Origin: Streptomyces rapamycinicus NRRL 5491
GTDB taxonomy: Bacteria; Actinomycetota; Actinomycetes; Streptomycetales; Streptomycetaceae
Length of the DNA: 64,000 bases
Direction: 5' to 3'
Assembly (NCBI RefSeq): GCF_024298965.1
Contig: NZ_CP085193.1
Span: forward strand, 9,982,001-10,046,000
A program made the position numbers and the translations under genes. The notes beneath the pieces were generated by a model. That model saw nothing but the letters and a program-made list of their open reading frames with translations. It was not told where the DNA came from and did no database searches. This document shows, piece after piece, positions 17,797-27,049 of this stretch; the stretch's first letter is position 1, and each line of letters begins with the position of its first letter.

Positions 17797-19346
17797 TCAG
17801 CCGCCAGACCATCACCCACCCGTTCAACCGGGGCGACTACACCGTCGGCGCCCCCAGCTTCGCCAGGTGGGCGCGGAACACCCCGATCGGGGAGGGCGAG
17901 GCCGCCCTCCAGACGAATCCGGTCGAGGTCCCCGAGAGCGTGGTCGAGGCGCTGCGCGACGCCGCGCACGCGGTCCACACCTCCCGCCACGAGGTCGTCA
18001 TCCGGACCCGTGACTGGTGGGCCGGGTCGATGATCGGCGAGACCGAGGGCCGTCCCGCCACCCCGAACGCCGTGATCGTCGAGGCCGCCGACGCCGACCA
18101 GGTCGCGGCCGTGCTGCGCGTCTGCCACCAGGCAGGCATCCCGGTCACCCCCGCCGCGGGCCGCTCCAACGTCACAGGCGCGGCGCTGCCCGTCTTCGGC
18201 GGCGTCGTCCTGGACGTCTGCGGGCTGAACCGGATCACCGGCTTCGACGCCGAGTCGAACATCGTGGACGTCCAGGCCGGAATGTTCGGGGACCTCTTCG
18301 AGAAGCAACTGCAGGAGGAGTACGGCGTCACCACTGGCCACTGGCCGTCCGCGTTCGCCGTCTCCACCGTCGGCGGCTGGATCGCCTGCCGCGGCGCCGG
18401 TCAGCTCTCCACCCGTTACGGCAAGATCGAGGACATGGTCGTCGGCGTCGACGTCGTGCACGCGGACGGTACGCGTGCCACGTACGGCGACTACGCCCGC
18501 GCCGCGGTCGGCCCGGACCTGCGCCAGCTGTTCATCGGCTCCGAGGGCACCCTCGGCGTCATCGTCTCGGCCCGGCTGCGGGTCCACCCGCTGCCGGAGT
18601 ACGCGAGCGCCGCCGCGTACGGCTTCACGACCTTCGCGGAGGGCCTGGACGCCTGCCGCAAGATCATGCAGCGTGGCGCCACCCCGGCCGTCCTGCGCCT
18701 GTACGACGCGCTGGAGTCCGGCACCCACTTCGGCCACCCGGAGACCAACCTCCTGCTCATCGCCGACGAGGGTGACCCGGCCGTCGTCGACGCCTCGATC
18801 AAGGTGGCGAAGGAGGTCTGCGGGAGTTACGGCCCCGAACTGGACAGCGATGTGGTCTTCGAGCGCTGGCTGGACGAGCGGATGCTGGTCGGCAAGTCCG
18901 CCGACGGCTTCAAGCCGGGTCCTGGCTTCGTCGCCGACACCCTGGAGATGGCCGCGTCCTGGGCCGACCTCCCGGTGATCTATGACGAGGTGGTCGCCGC
19001 GATCCAGACGGTGGACGGCACCCTGGCCGCCTCGGCCCACCAGTCCCACGCGTACACCGACGGCGCCTGCGTCTACTTCTCGCTGCGTGGCGATGTGGCG
19101 CCCGAGTCGCGCCGCGAGTGGTACCGCTCGGTGTGGGACGCGGCCAACGCCGTACTGATCAAGCATGCGGCGGCGCTCAGCCACCACCATGGCTGCGGTC
19201 TGCTGCGCGGCCCCTACCTGGAGGAATCCCTCGGGGCGGGCTTCGCGACGTTCGTCGCGGTGAAGAAGGCCCTCGACCCGGCGGGCATTCTCAACCCTGG
19301 CAAACTGGGCCTTCCCAGCCGCTTTGGCACGTCCCCGCTGGACTGA
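17793..19346 (+). CDS. FAD-binding oxidase, alkyldihydroxyacetonephosphate-synthase-like
   Basis: A 517-residue VAO/PCMH flavoprotein. The FAD-binding half has TPAAGRSNVTGA and SAFAVSTVGGWIACRGAGQ followed by IGSEGTLGVI; the cap half has HSHAYTDGACVYF and HHHGCG, which match the DGAxxYF and HHHGxG active-site motifs of AGPS, the enzyme forming the ether bond of ether lipids from acyl-DHAP. The C terminus has LDPAGILNPGKL. It overlaps glpD by 4 bases. GlpD makes DHAP, so an ether-lipid or DHAP-linked reaction is plausible, but bacterial members are not well characterised and may be plain 2-hydroxyacid or polyol oxidases. Confidence 0.85.
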   Translation: MISRQTITHPFNRGDYTVGAPSFARWARNTPIGEGEAALQTNPVEVPESVVEALRDAAHAVHTSRHEVVIRTRDWWAGSMIGETEGRPATPNAVIVEAADADQVAAVLRVCHQAGIPVTPAAGRSNVTGAALPVFGGVVLDVCGLNRITGFDAESNIVDVQAGMFGDLFEKQLQEEYGVTTGHWPSAFAVSTVGGWIACRGAGQLSTRYGKIEDMVVGVDVVHADGTRATYGDYARAAVGPDLRQLFIGSEGTLGVIVSARLRVHPLPEYASAAAYGFTTFAEGLDACRKIMQRGATPAVLRLYDALESGTHFGHPETNLLLIADEGDPAVVDASIKVAKEVCGSYGPELDSDVVFERWLDERMLVGKSADGFKPGPGFVADTLEMAASWADLPVIYDEVVAAIQTVDGTLAASAHQSHAYTDGACVYFSLRGDVAPESRREWYRSVWDAANAVLIKHAAALSHHHGCGLLRGPYLEESLGAGFATFVAVKKALDPAGILNPGKLGLPSRFGTSPLD

Positions 19347-19391
19347 TCCCAGCAGCCCCGCCCGCCCTCCTTCCCCAGGCAGGACTTCACC

Positions 19392-20039
19392 ATGGCCCCC
19401 CGCCCGTTCCCGTCCGGTGCCGCGCTCGCGCCCCGGCTCGCCTCGGACTTCGCCGAGGTGCCGGTCGTCGCGTCGGTGATCGGCACCCAGCCGCTGCGGC
19501 AGTTCCTGACCGCACCGGCCAAGGTGTGCATCCTCGCGTCGTTCACCGTGGGGCAGCTGCCCAAGGTGGTGCCGGCGCTGGTCCGGGCGGGGAAGACCGT
19601 GTTCGTGAACGTGGACAGCAGTCCCGGTCTGGCCCAGGACCGGGGCGCGCTGGAGTTCATCAAGAACATGGGCGCGCACGGCGTGGTCAGCACCCGGCTC
19701 TCCCTCATAGAGAAGGGCCGTCCGCTGGGCCTGCTGACGATGATGAAGGTGTTCGTCACCGACCGGTCCAATCTGCCCCGCTCCACGGACGCGATCTCGC
19801 GCGGGGCACCGGACCTGGTGGAGATCATGCCCGCCCCGATCATCGCCTGGATGAGCGAGCGGGCACAGCGCGCGATGTCCCCGTCGGTCGCCGCCGGATT
19901 CGTGGAGACCCCCGCGGACGTGGCGCTCGCGCTGGCCCTCGGATCGGCCGCGGCCGCCACGTCCGACCCCCGCCTCTGGCACCTGCGCCGGGACCAGCTG
20001 CCACCGGTCCCGCCCACCGCGCTGAAGAGGCCCGCGTGA
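19392..20039 (+). CDS. glpP: Glycerol-3-phosphate responsive antiterminator
   Basis: A 215-residue protein resembling Bacillus GlpP: VASVIGTQPLRQFL at the N terminus, ILASFTVGQLPKVVPALVRAGKTVFVNVD, EFIKNMGAHGVVSTR, MMKVFVTDRSNL, PDLVEIMPAPI, AGFVETPADVALALALGS and a final DPRLWHL. The family is a TIM-barrel-like RNA-acting regulator that binds glycerol-3-phosphate and blocks transcription termination in glp leaders. It is the last gene of the operon whose 5' leader contains alternative hairpins, so autogenous control of the whole operon is the simplest reading. The RNA-acting role in actinomycetes is inferred. It ends 21 bases before a convergent hydrolase gene. Confidence 0.88.
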   Translation: MAPRPFPSGAALAPRLASDFAEVPVVASVIGTQPLRQFLTAPAKVCILASFTVGQLPKVVPALVRAGKTVFVNVDSSPGLAQDRGALEFIKNMGAHGVVSTRLSLIEKGRPLGLLTMMKVFVTDRSNLPRSTDAISRGAPDLVEIMPAPIIAWMSERAQRAMSPSVAAGFVETPADVALALALGSAAAATSDPRLWHLRRDQLPPVPPTALKRPA

Positions 20040-20060
20040 CCACACGCGAGGTGGTGGCCG

Positions 20061-21074
20061 TCAGTCGAGGAAGCGGAGCAGTTCGGTGGTGACGAACGCG
20101 GGGTTCTCCTCGACGAGCCAGTGGCCCGCCTTCGGTACGTCCACCGCGCGCACGATGTTGCTCATGCGGGGGGTCACGGTGGCGCGGACGGGGGCGAGTT
20201 GGCCCTGGGCCGTCATGAGGAGGGTGGGGGTGTTCACCGGGGCCGCCGCCGTGGTGTCGCGGACGTCCTTGTCGAGGGAGCGGTAGAGGTCGAAGCCGCC
20301 GGACAGGGCGCCGGGGCGGCCGTAGGTGCGGGCGTACTCCGTGATCTCGGCGTCGGTGAAGGGCGATCGGGTGGAGGTGCCGCCGAACGCCGTGCCGCCG
20401 AAGGCGACCTGCGGATAGAACAGCGCCAGATACTCACGGACGTCGTCCGCGACGACGGCCTCGGGGACGCGGCGCTGGGAGTGGAAGGCGATGTGCCAGC
20501 TCAGGGAGCGGTAGGTGCGCGCGTCCATGGCGGGTCCGGGCAGCGGCAGGTCGAGGTAGCCGAGGCGCTCGGTGTCCGCGGGGAACCGGGCGGCGTACTG
20601 GAAGGCCACCGCGGCGCCGAGGTCGTGGCCGACGACCCGGGCGTGTCGCATGCCGAGCTTCCCGGCGACGAGGGTGTGCACATAGCGGGCCAGGGTGGCC
20701 TTGTCGTAGCCGGTCGGTGAGCCGCTGCTGTCGCCGAGCCCCGGGAGGTCGATGGCGTAGACGGTGTGGTGTTCGGCCAGCTCCGGCATGATCGGCCACC
20801 AGCCGTACCAGGTCTGCGGCCAGCCGTGGAGCAGGACGACCGGGGAGCCTTTGCCGCCCTTCACGTAGTGCATCCGCACGCCGTCGACGGTGGCGAACTT
20901 ATGGCCAAAGGCGCGGTTGAACTCCGGGTCGTCGTGTGTGGCGGAGGCGTAGGAGGGGACGTCGGGGCCTTGCGGGGCGCAGGCGGCCGCGCCGGTGGTC
21001 AGGACGAGGGCCAGGACGGCGGATGCCGCCCGTCGGGCCGTGCGCGGTGCGCGGTTCGGTGACGCGGATGTCAT
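20061..21074 (-). CDS. Secreted or lipid-anchored alpha/beta hydrolase, epoxide-hydrolase/dehalogenase type
   Basis: A 337-residue protein with an N-terminal export signal (basic MTSASPNRAPRTARR, a hydrophobic stretch AVLALVLTTGAAAC) where the Cys could be lipidated, although Ala at -3 is not typical. The mature part has HGWPQTWYGW (oxyanion loop), VVGHDLGAAVAFQYA with Asp as nucleophile, and a C-terminal KAGHWLVEENP with the catalytic His. An Asp nucleophile points to epoxide hydrolase or haloalkane dehalogenase chemistry rather than esterase. Export is unusual for these enzymes. It is first of two genes convergent with the glycerol operon. Confidence 0.87.
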   Translation of the reverse strand: MTSASPNRAPRTARRAASAVLALVLTTGAAACAPQGPDVPSYASATHDDPEFNRAFGHKFATVDGVRMHYVKGGKGSPVVLLHGWPQTWYGWWPIMPELAEHHTVYAIDLPGLGDSSGSPTGYDKATLARYVHTLVAGKLGMRHARVVGHDLGAAVAFQYAARFPADTERLGYLDLPLPGPAMDARTYRSLSWHIAFHSQRRVPEAVVADDVREYLALFYPQVAFGGTAFGGTSTRSPFTDAEITEYARTYGRPGALSGGFDLYRSLDKDVRDTTAAAPVNTPTLLMTAQGQLAPVRATVTPRMSNIVRAVDVPKAGHWLVEENPAFVTTELLRFLD

Positions 21075-21099
21075 GGCTTCCTGCCTGTGGGCGGGTGGG

Positions 21100-21600
21100 T
21101 CAGCGTCCGGTGGCGCCGTCGAGGAGTTCGCGGATGATGTCGGCGTGGCCGGCGTGGCGGCCGGTCTCCTCGATCATGTGGGTGAGCGCCCAGCGGACGG
21201 CGGGGGCCGGTGTGTCCGGCCGGGAGCGGGGCAGTGGCGCGCCGAGGTCGGTACAGGTGTCGAGGACCTCGTTCGCCTCCGTGACGGTCTCCCGGTAGCG
21301 GGCGACGACGGCGGTGGCGGTCTGCGCGGGGGCGGTGTGGAAGGTCGCCTTCCAGTCGGTGATCCGGGCGCCGAGGAACAGCGCCCGCTCGACGCAGGTG
21401 AGGTGGTGGAGCAGGCCGAGCAGGTTCGTGCCCGAGGGCACCACGGCCGTACGGATCCCGGGTTCGGGAGCGCCTTCGACCTTCGCGGCGATCGAGTCGC
21501 GCAGGTAGTCGAGGAATCCGCGCAGGACCTCGGTCTCGGTGTTCCCGGTGCGCGGCGGCGGGGCGTCGCGGCGGCGGTGGGGGCGCGGGGAGGTGGTCAT
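21100..21600 (-). CDS. DinB-like four-helix-bundle protein (DUF664)
   Basis: A 166-residue protein with metal-ligand-type histidines at the expected places in the helical bundle: LLGLLHHLTCVERALFLG and WALTHMIEETGRHAGHADIIREL. DinB-like proteins include mycothiol-dependent transferases of actinobacteria, so a thiol-transfer or detoxification role is possible. ATG 21600 is chosen; an in-frame GTG at 21639 would overlap the methyltransferase stop by about 11 bases and may allow coupled translation. The substrate is unknown. Confidence 0.85.
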   Translation of the reverse strand: MTTSPRPHRRRDAPPPRTGNTETEVLRGFLDYLRDSIAAKVEGAPEPGIRTAVVPSGTNLLGLLHHLTCVERALFLGARITDWKATFHTAPAQTATAVVARYRETVTEANEVLDTCTDLGAPLPRSRPDTPAPAVRWALTHMIEETGRHAGHADIIRELLDGATGR

Positions 21601-21628
21601 GGTGGCTGCTTTCGACGGCCGTGCCGGT

Positions 21629-22255
21629 TCAGGCGTCACGGCGGATGATCAGGACGTGGTCGGTGACCTCGGCCGTGCGGCCGTCCGGTCCGGTCGCCTC
21701 GCGCACCTGGGCGTCGGCTCGCTCGACCGTCCAGGTCGCGGGGGCCAGGGCCAGGTCCGCCGCGACCTCCTGCGGGGTCGGGTACCGGATGTGCGGGTCC
21801 TGCGTCCATGACCACGGCGCGGTCGAGCCGTGGTCGACCACCAGCAGTCGTCCGCCCGGGCGCAGGGCGTGGGCCGCCGTGCGCAGCACGGCCGTCCGGT
21901 CCAGGTCGAGGGGGGTGTGCAGGTAGTGGGCGCAGACCAGGTCGAAGACGCCCGCGGGGAAGGACGTGCGCAGGTCGTGGTGGTGTGCCGTCAGCCGGTC
22001 GGCGAGGCCGGTCTCGGCGGCGAGGCGGGTGAGGCGCCCGACGGCCACGGAGGAGACGTCGACGGCGGTTACCAGCCATCCGCGGCCCGCCAGCCACAGG
22101 GCGTCGCCGCCGTCGCCGCACCCCAGGTCCAGGACGTCGCCGGGCGGCAGGCCGGTGACGGTCGCGGTGAGGCAGGCGTTGGGGCGGGGGGAGACGGCCG
22201 CGGACCGGGCCGCGTAGATGTCGTTCCAGTACGTACCGGCGTCTGTTGCGCTCAT
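21629..22255 (-). CDS. Class I SAM-dependent methyltransferase
   Basis: A 208-residue methyltransferase with motif I DVLDLGCGDGGDALWLA, acidic residue after beta2 (VTAVDVSS), FDLVCAHYLHTPLD, and ALRPGGRLLVVDHG. It resembles small TehB/thiopurine-type enzymes that methylate small molecules. AAGGAG stands 5-8 bases before ATG 22255. It is upstream of and partly coupled to the DinB-like gene, and divergent from the polysaccharide operon. No substrate can be assigned. Confidence 0.9.
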   Translation of the reverse strand: MSATDAGTYWNDIYAARSAAVSPRPNACLTATVTGLPPGDVLDLGCGDGGDALWLAGRGWLVTAVDVSSVAVGRLTRLAAETGLADRLTAHHHDLRTSFPAGVFDLVCAHYLHTPLDLDRTAVLRTAAHALRPGGRLLVVDHGSTAPWSWTQDPHIRYPTPQEVAADLALAPATWTVERADAQVREATGPDGRTAEVTDHVLIIRRDA

Positions 22256-22931
22256 CGGGACTCCTTGTGCGGGGAGGGGCGCACACCACTCTCGCCGGAC
22301 TTGCCCGAACTGGCACGTCATCTTGCGGTTTCTGCAAGATGGGCCGATGAGCGGCGCGCGGCACGGGTTCGACGGCGGTGCGGTCCAACTGCTGATCCCG
22401 TCCGGACCGCAGGGGGCGCGCACACACCTGCGTGCGACCCCCGGCCGGACCCACCGGCACCGGCAGTGAGTTGGCCGAAGGCCCGGAAAACTCCCGTTGC
22501 CACAGGTCACAAGGCACGTCTTCGTCACCAAGGCCCGCGGGCGGTCACCGGTCGGTGGATCCAGCTTCAAATCTTGGGCACAAGTTGCACACATTCCCTC
22601 TTCAGATGGGCCCCCCGATGGTCTAGATTGACCGTGCTTCACATGTTTGGACACCGGCGACAAATAATGATCTATGGGTCCGGATCTACGGACAGTCGGC
22701 AGTCGCCAGGGTGGGTTGTTCGAGCAGCTCTGAAGCAGTCGGCATGTCAGGCGCGGGGGGTGGGGGCCTCCCGCGGGGAGGAACGGCGCGGCGCGGGGGC
22801 GGGGGCCCCCGAGGGGGAACAGTGCCGGGGGGTGGGGGCCTCCCGAGGGGAGGGGCAGTACGGGGGGGGGGGACCTCCCGAGAACAGTGTGAGGCGAATA
22901 CGTCGAACCACTGGGGACCTTGGGGGGTTCT
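22256..22931. other. Long regulatory gap before the polysaccharide operon
   Basis: This 676-base stretch between divergent genes has no convincing gene. It holds a possible promoter (TTCAGA at 22601-22606, 17-base spacer, TAGATT at 22624-22629), a locally A/T-richer section to about 22690, and the G-rich repeat block at 22752-22889. Transcription from that promoter would give a leader of about 300 bases. The section near 22256-22560 is GC-rich with nothing recognised. Confidence 0.55.
22752..22889 (+). repeat. Four imperfect ~35-bp G-rich hairpin repeats in the operon leader
   Basis: Four head-to-tail units begin near 22753, 22791, 22825 and 22862. Each has a run of G followed by CCTCCCGMGGGGAGG or a variant (CCCCCGAGGGGG in unit 2), and a tail like AACAGTGC. 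Each unit can fold into a short GC hairpin, and the G-runs (one of 12) could form quadruplexes. The block is in the predicted leader of the 21-gene operon, 40-180 bases before the first start. Confidence 0.7.
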
Positions 22932-24410
22932 GTGCGGCAAGGGGGATTACTCAACCCGTTTCCGTCAGCGCGCGGGCGTCTGGCGGACGGGGCAATCAGA
23001 CAGCCCGCGACCGACTGGGAGCAGCGGTACCGACGTACCGTGATCACCAGCGATACCGTGGCCACCGCCTTCGTGGTGGCGGCGATCGGCAACTTCTTCG
23101 GGGCCCGGGACGCGGCCAACTGGCACGAGAAGTGGGGAATTCTCGCATTCGGCACCGAACTGCTGGTGCTGGGGGCGCTCGCGGTGAGCCGGTCGTGGGC
23201 TCCGGCCGTGCTCGGTCAGGGGGCCGAGGAATTCCGCCGGCTCGGACGCTCACTGTTCACGGCGACCGTCGTACTGGCGCTCGGCGGGATCGCCCTCACC
23301 TCGCGCAACATCAAGCTCTGGATCTTCGTCGCGATCCCCGCGATCGCGCTCGTCACCATGTCCGCGCGGTATCTGCTGCGCCTCTGGCTGCACAAACAGC
23401 GGAAGGAAGGACGGTGTCTGCGACCGGTGCTCGCCGCCGGGAGCCCGGCCACCGTACGCGACCTGATCACCCGGACCCGTAAGTTCCCGCACCTCGGGTG
23501 GCGGGTGGAGGCGGTGTGCACGACGGACGGTCGCGGGCTCGACGGTGACCGGCTGGACGGAGTGCGGGTCGTCGGCCGGCTGTCGGACGTCGCCAAGCAC
23601 GTCCGCCACGACGGCTACCGTGTCGTCGCTGTCACACCGGACCCGCACTGGTCACCGGACCGGCTGCAGCGGCTGGCCTGGAACCTCGAAGGCAGCGACG
23701 CCGAGATGGTCGTGGCCCCCGTGCTGATGGAGGTGGCCGGCCCGCGGCTGCACATCGACGCGGTGCTCGGGATCCCGCTGCTGCGGGTCAGCATGCCCAC
23801 CTTCACCGGGGGCCGCCGGGCGGTCAAAGGGGTCGTCGACCGGATGGGCGCGGCGATCCTGCTGGTGCTGTTCGCGCCGCTGATGGTGTTCGTCGGGCTG
23901 CTCGTGCTGGTGGACAGCCGGGGCGGGGCGTTCTACCGCCAGCGCAGGGTCGGCAAGGACGGCCGCGAGTTCACCATCCTCAAGTTCCGCACCATGGTCG
24001 CCGGGGCTGACAGGGCACGTGCCGAGCTGGCCGACCGCAACGAGGGCGCGGGACTGCTGTTCAAGGTCCGCCGGGATCCGCGGGTGACCCGGGTGGGGGC
24101 GGTGCTGCGCCGGTACTCGATCGACGAGCTCCCGCAGCTCTTCAACGTGCTCACCGGATCGATGTCGCTCGTCGGTCCGCGGCCTCCGTTACCGGAGGAG
24201 TCCGCCGCGTACGGCCCGGACATCCGGCGGCGGCTGCTGGTCAAGCCAGGGCTCACCGGTCTGTGGCAGATCAGCGGACGCAGTGACCTGCCGTGGGAGG
24301 AAGCGGTCCGGCTGGACCTGCGGTACGTGGAGGACTGGTCGCTGGCCCTGGACACAGTGATCTTGTGGAAGACGCTGCGTGCGGTGCTCCAGGGGCAGGG
24401 GGCCTACTGA
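22932..24410 (+). CDS. Polyprenyl-phosphate hexose-1-phosphate transferase (initiating glycosyltransferase)
   Basis: A 492-residue WbaP/WcaJ-type enzyme that starts repeat-unit synthesis by moving a sugar-1-phosphate from a nucleotide sugar to undecaprenyl phosphate at the inner face of the membrane. Four N-terminal membrane helices lead to a CoA-binding-like middle domain (about 160-290), then a re-entrant helix (MGAAILLVLFAPLMVFVG) and the catalytic domain with FYRQRRVGKDG, KFRTM, IDELPQLFNVL and SLVGPRP. GTG 22932 is preceded by GGGGGG; a TTG at 22920 is also in frame. Two leucines are TTA codons (22947-22949 and 24189-24191), very rare in Streptomyces-like genes. First gene of the operon. 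Confidence 0.95.
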   Translation: MRQGGLLNPFPSARGRLADGAIRQPATDWEQRYRRTVITSDTVATAFVVAAIGNFFGARDAANWHEKWGILAFGTELLVLGALAVSRSWAPAVLGQGAEEFRRLGRSLFTATVVLALGGIALTSRNIKLWIFVAIPAIALVTMSARYLLRLWLHKQRKEGRCLRPVLAAGSPATVRDLITRTRKFPHLGWRVEAVCTTDGRGLDGDRLDGVRVVGRLSDVAKHVRHDGYRVVAVTPDPHWSPDRLQRLAWNLEGSDAEMVVAPVLMEVAGPRLHIDAVLGIPLLRVSMPTFTGGRRAVKGVVDRMGAAILLVLFAPLMVFVGLLVLVDSRGGAFYRQRRVGKDGREFTILKFRTMVAGADRARAELADRNEGAGLLFKVRRDPRVTRVGAVLRRYSIDELPQLFNVLTGSMSLVGPRPPLPEESAAYGPDIRRRLLVKPGLTGLWQISGRSDLPWEEAVRLDLRYVEDWSLALDTVILWKTLRAVLQGQGAY

Positions 24411-24486
24411 TGCGCGGGGGCGGGCGTCGTCCGGTCGGCGCAGGGAGGGCGGGCCGGAAGGGCCTGCCCGGGGGGAGGAACGGGTC

Positions 24487-25810
<1,324 letters not shown>

Positions 25811-25821
<11 letters not shown>

Positions 25822-27049
25822 CGCGATCAGCGGTGACGGGTCGGGCCGGCGCGCGCTGATCCTGGTGGAGAACCTGTCGGTGCCGTTCGACCGGCGGGTG
25901 TGGCAGGAGTGCACGACGCTGCGCGACGCGGGCTGGACGGTGCACGTCATCTGTCCCCGGGGGAGCAAGCGGGACACGGAGCCGGAGGCGTTGATCGACG
26001 GGGTGCGGATCCACCGCTACCCGTTGCGCGCGGCCACCGGCGGACCGGCCGGCTATCTGCGGGAGTACGGATCCGCGCTGTGGCATACGGTCCGGCTGGC
26101 CCGGAAGGTCGGCCCGGTCGACGTGGTCCACGCCTGCAACCCGCCCGATCTGCTGTTCCTGCCGGCACTGTGGCTGAAGCGGCGCGGCGCGCGGTTCGTC
26201 TTCGACCAGCACGACCTGGTGCCCGAGCTGTACCTCTCCCGGTTCGACCGCGGCAAGGATCTGCTCTACCGCGCCGTGTGCGCGCTGGAGCGGCGCACCT
26301 ACCGGGCCGCGGACGTCGTGCTCGCCACGAACGAGAGCTACCGGGACGTCGCGCTGCGCCGTGGCGGCCGGCGCCCTGAGGACGTCTTCGTGGTGCGCAG
26401 CGCGCCCCAGATCGACCGGTTCCAACCGGTGCCGCCCGAGCCGGAGTTGAAGCGCGGCAAGCCTCATCTGCTGTGCTACCTCGGCGTCATGGGCCCGCAG
26501 GACGGCGTCGACTACGCCTTGCGCGCCCTCGCGAAGCTGCGCGACGAGCTCGGACGTACCGACTGGCACGCGGTGTTCGTCGGCTCCGGCGACGCCTTCG
26601 ACGCGATGGTGGAGCTGTCCCGGCGGCTCGGGCTCACCGGGCAGGTGCAGTTCACCGGGCGCGTTCCGGACGCCGACCTGGTGCGCTACCTGTCCACCGC
26701 GGACGTGTGCCTCTCTCCCGACCCGCGCAATCCGCTCAACGACGTGTCGACCATGAACAAGGTCCTGGAGTACATGGCGATGGGCCGGCCGATCGTCTCG
26801 TTCGACCTGAAGGAGGCGCGGGTCTCCGCCGGTGACGCCGCCGTCTACGCGCCCGCCAACGACGAGGCCGAGTTCGCGGGGCTCATCGCGCTGCTCCTCG
26901 ACGATCCGGAGCGGCGGGCCCGGATGGGCAAGATCGGTCAGGAGCGGATCGGCGGGCCGCTCTCCTGGCGGAACTCGCAGGCGTCGCTGCTCGCCGCCTA
27001 CGCGTCGGCGGGCGACCCGGACCGGGCACGGAGGAGGCCGCGCCGTTGA
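25811..27049 (+). CDS. Glycosyltransferase family 4
   Basis: A 412-residue GT-B fold retaining glycosyltransferase. The N-terminal acceptor domain has LVENLSVPFDRRVWQE and VHACNPPDLLFLPAL; the C-terminal nucleotide-sugar domain has LCYLGVMGPQDGVDYALRAL, FTGRVPDADLVRYLSTADVCLSP and MNKVLEYMAMGRPIVSFD. The only in-frame start giving the full N terminus is TTG 25811, overlapping the dehydrogenase by 11 bases. It acts at the cytoplasmic membrane face and adds a sugar to the growing lipid-linked unit. Confidence 0.9.

Noticed and set aside
22711..23043. Gly-rich small protein in the G-rich block
   Set aside because: Product is a by-product of the repeats, overlaps the first operon gene and has no ribosome site.
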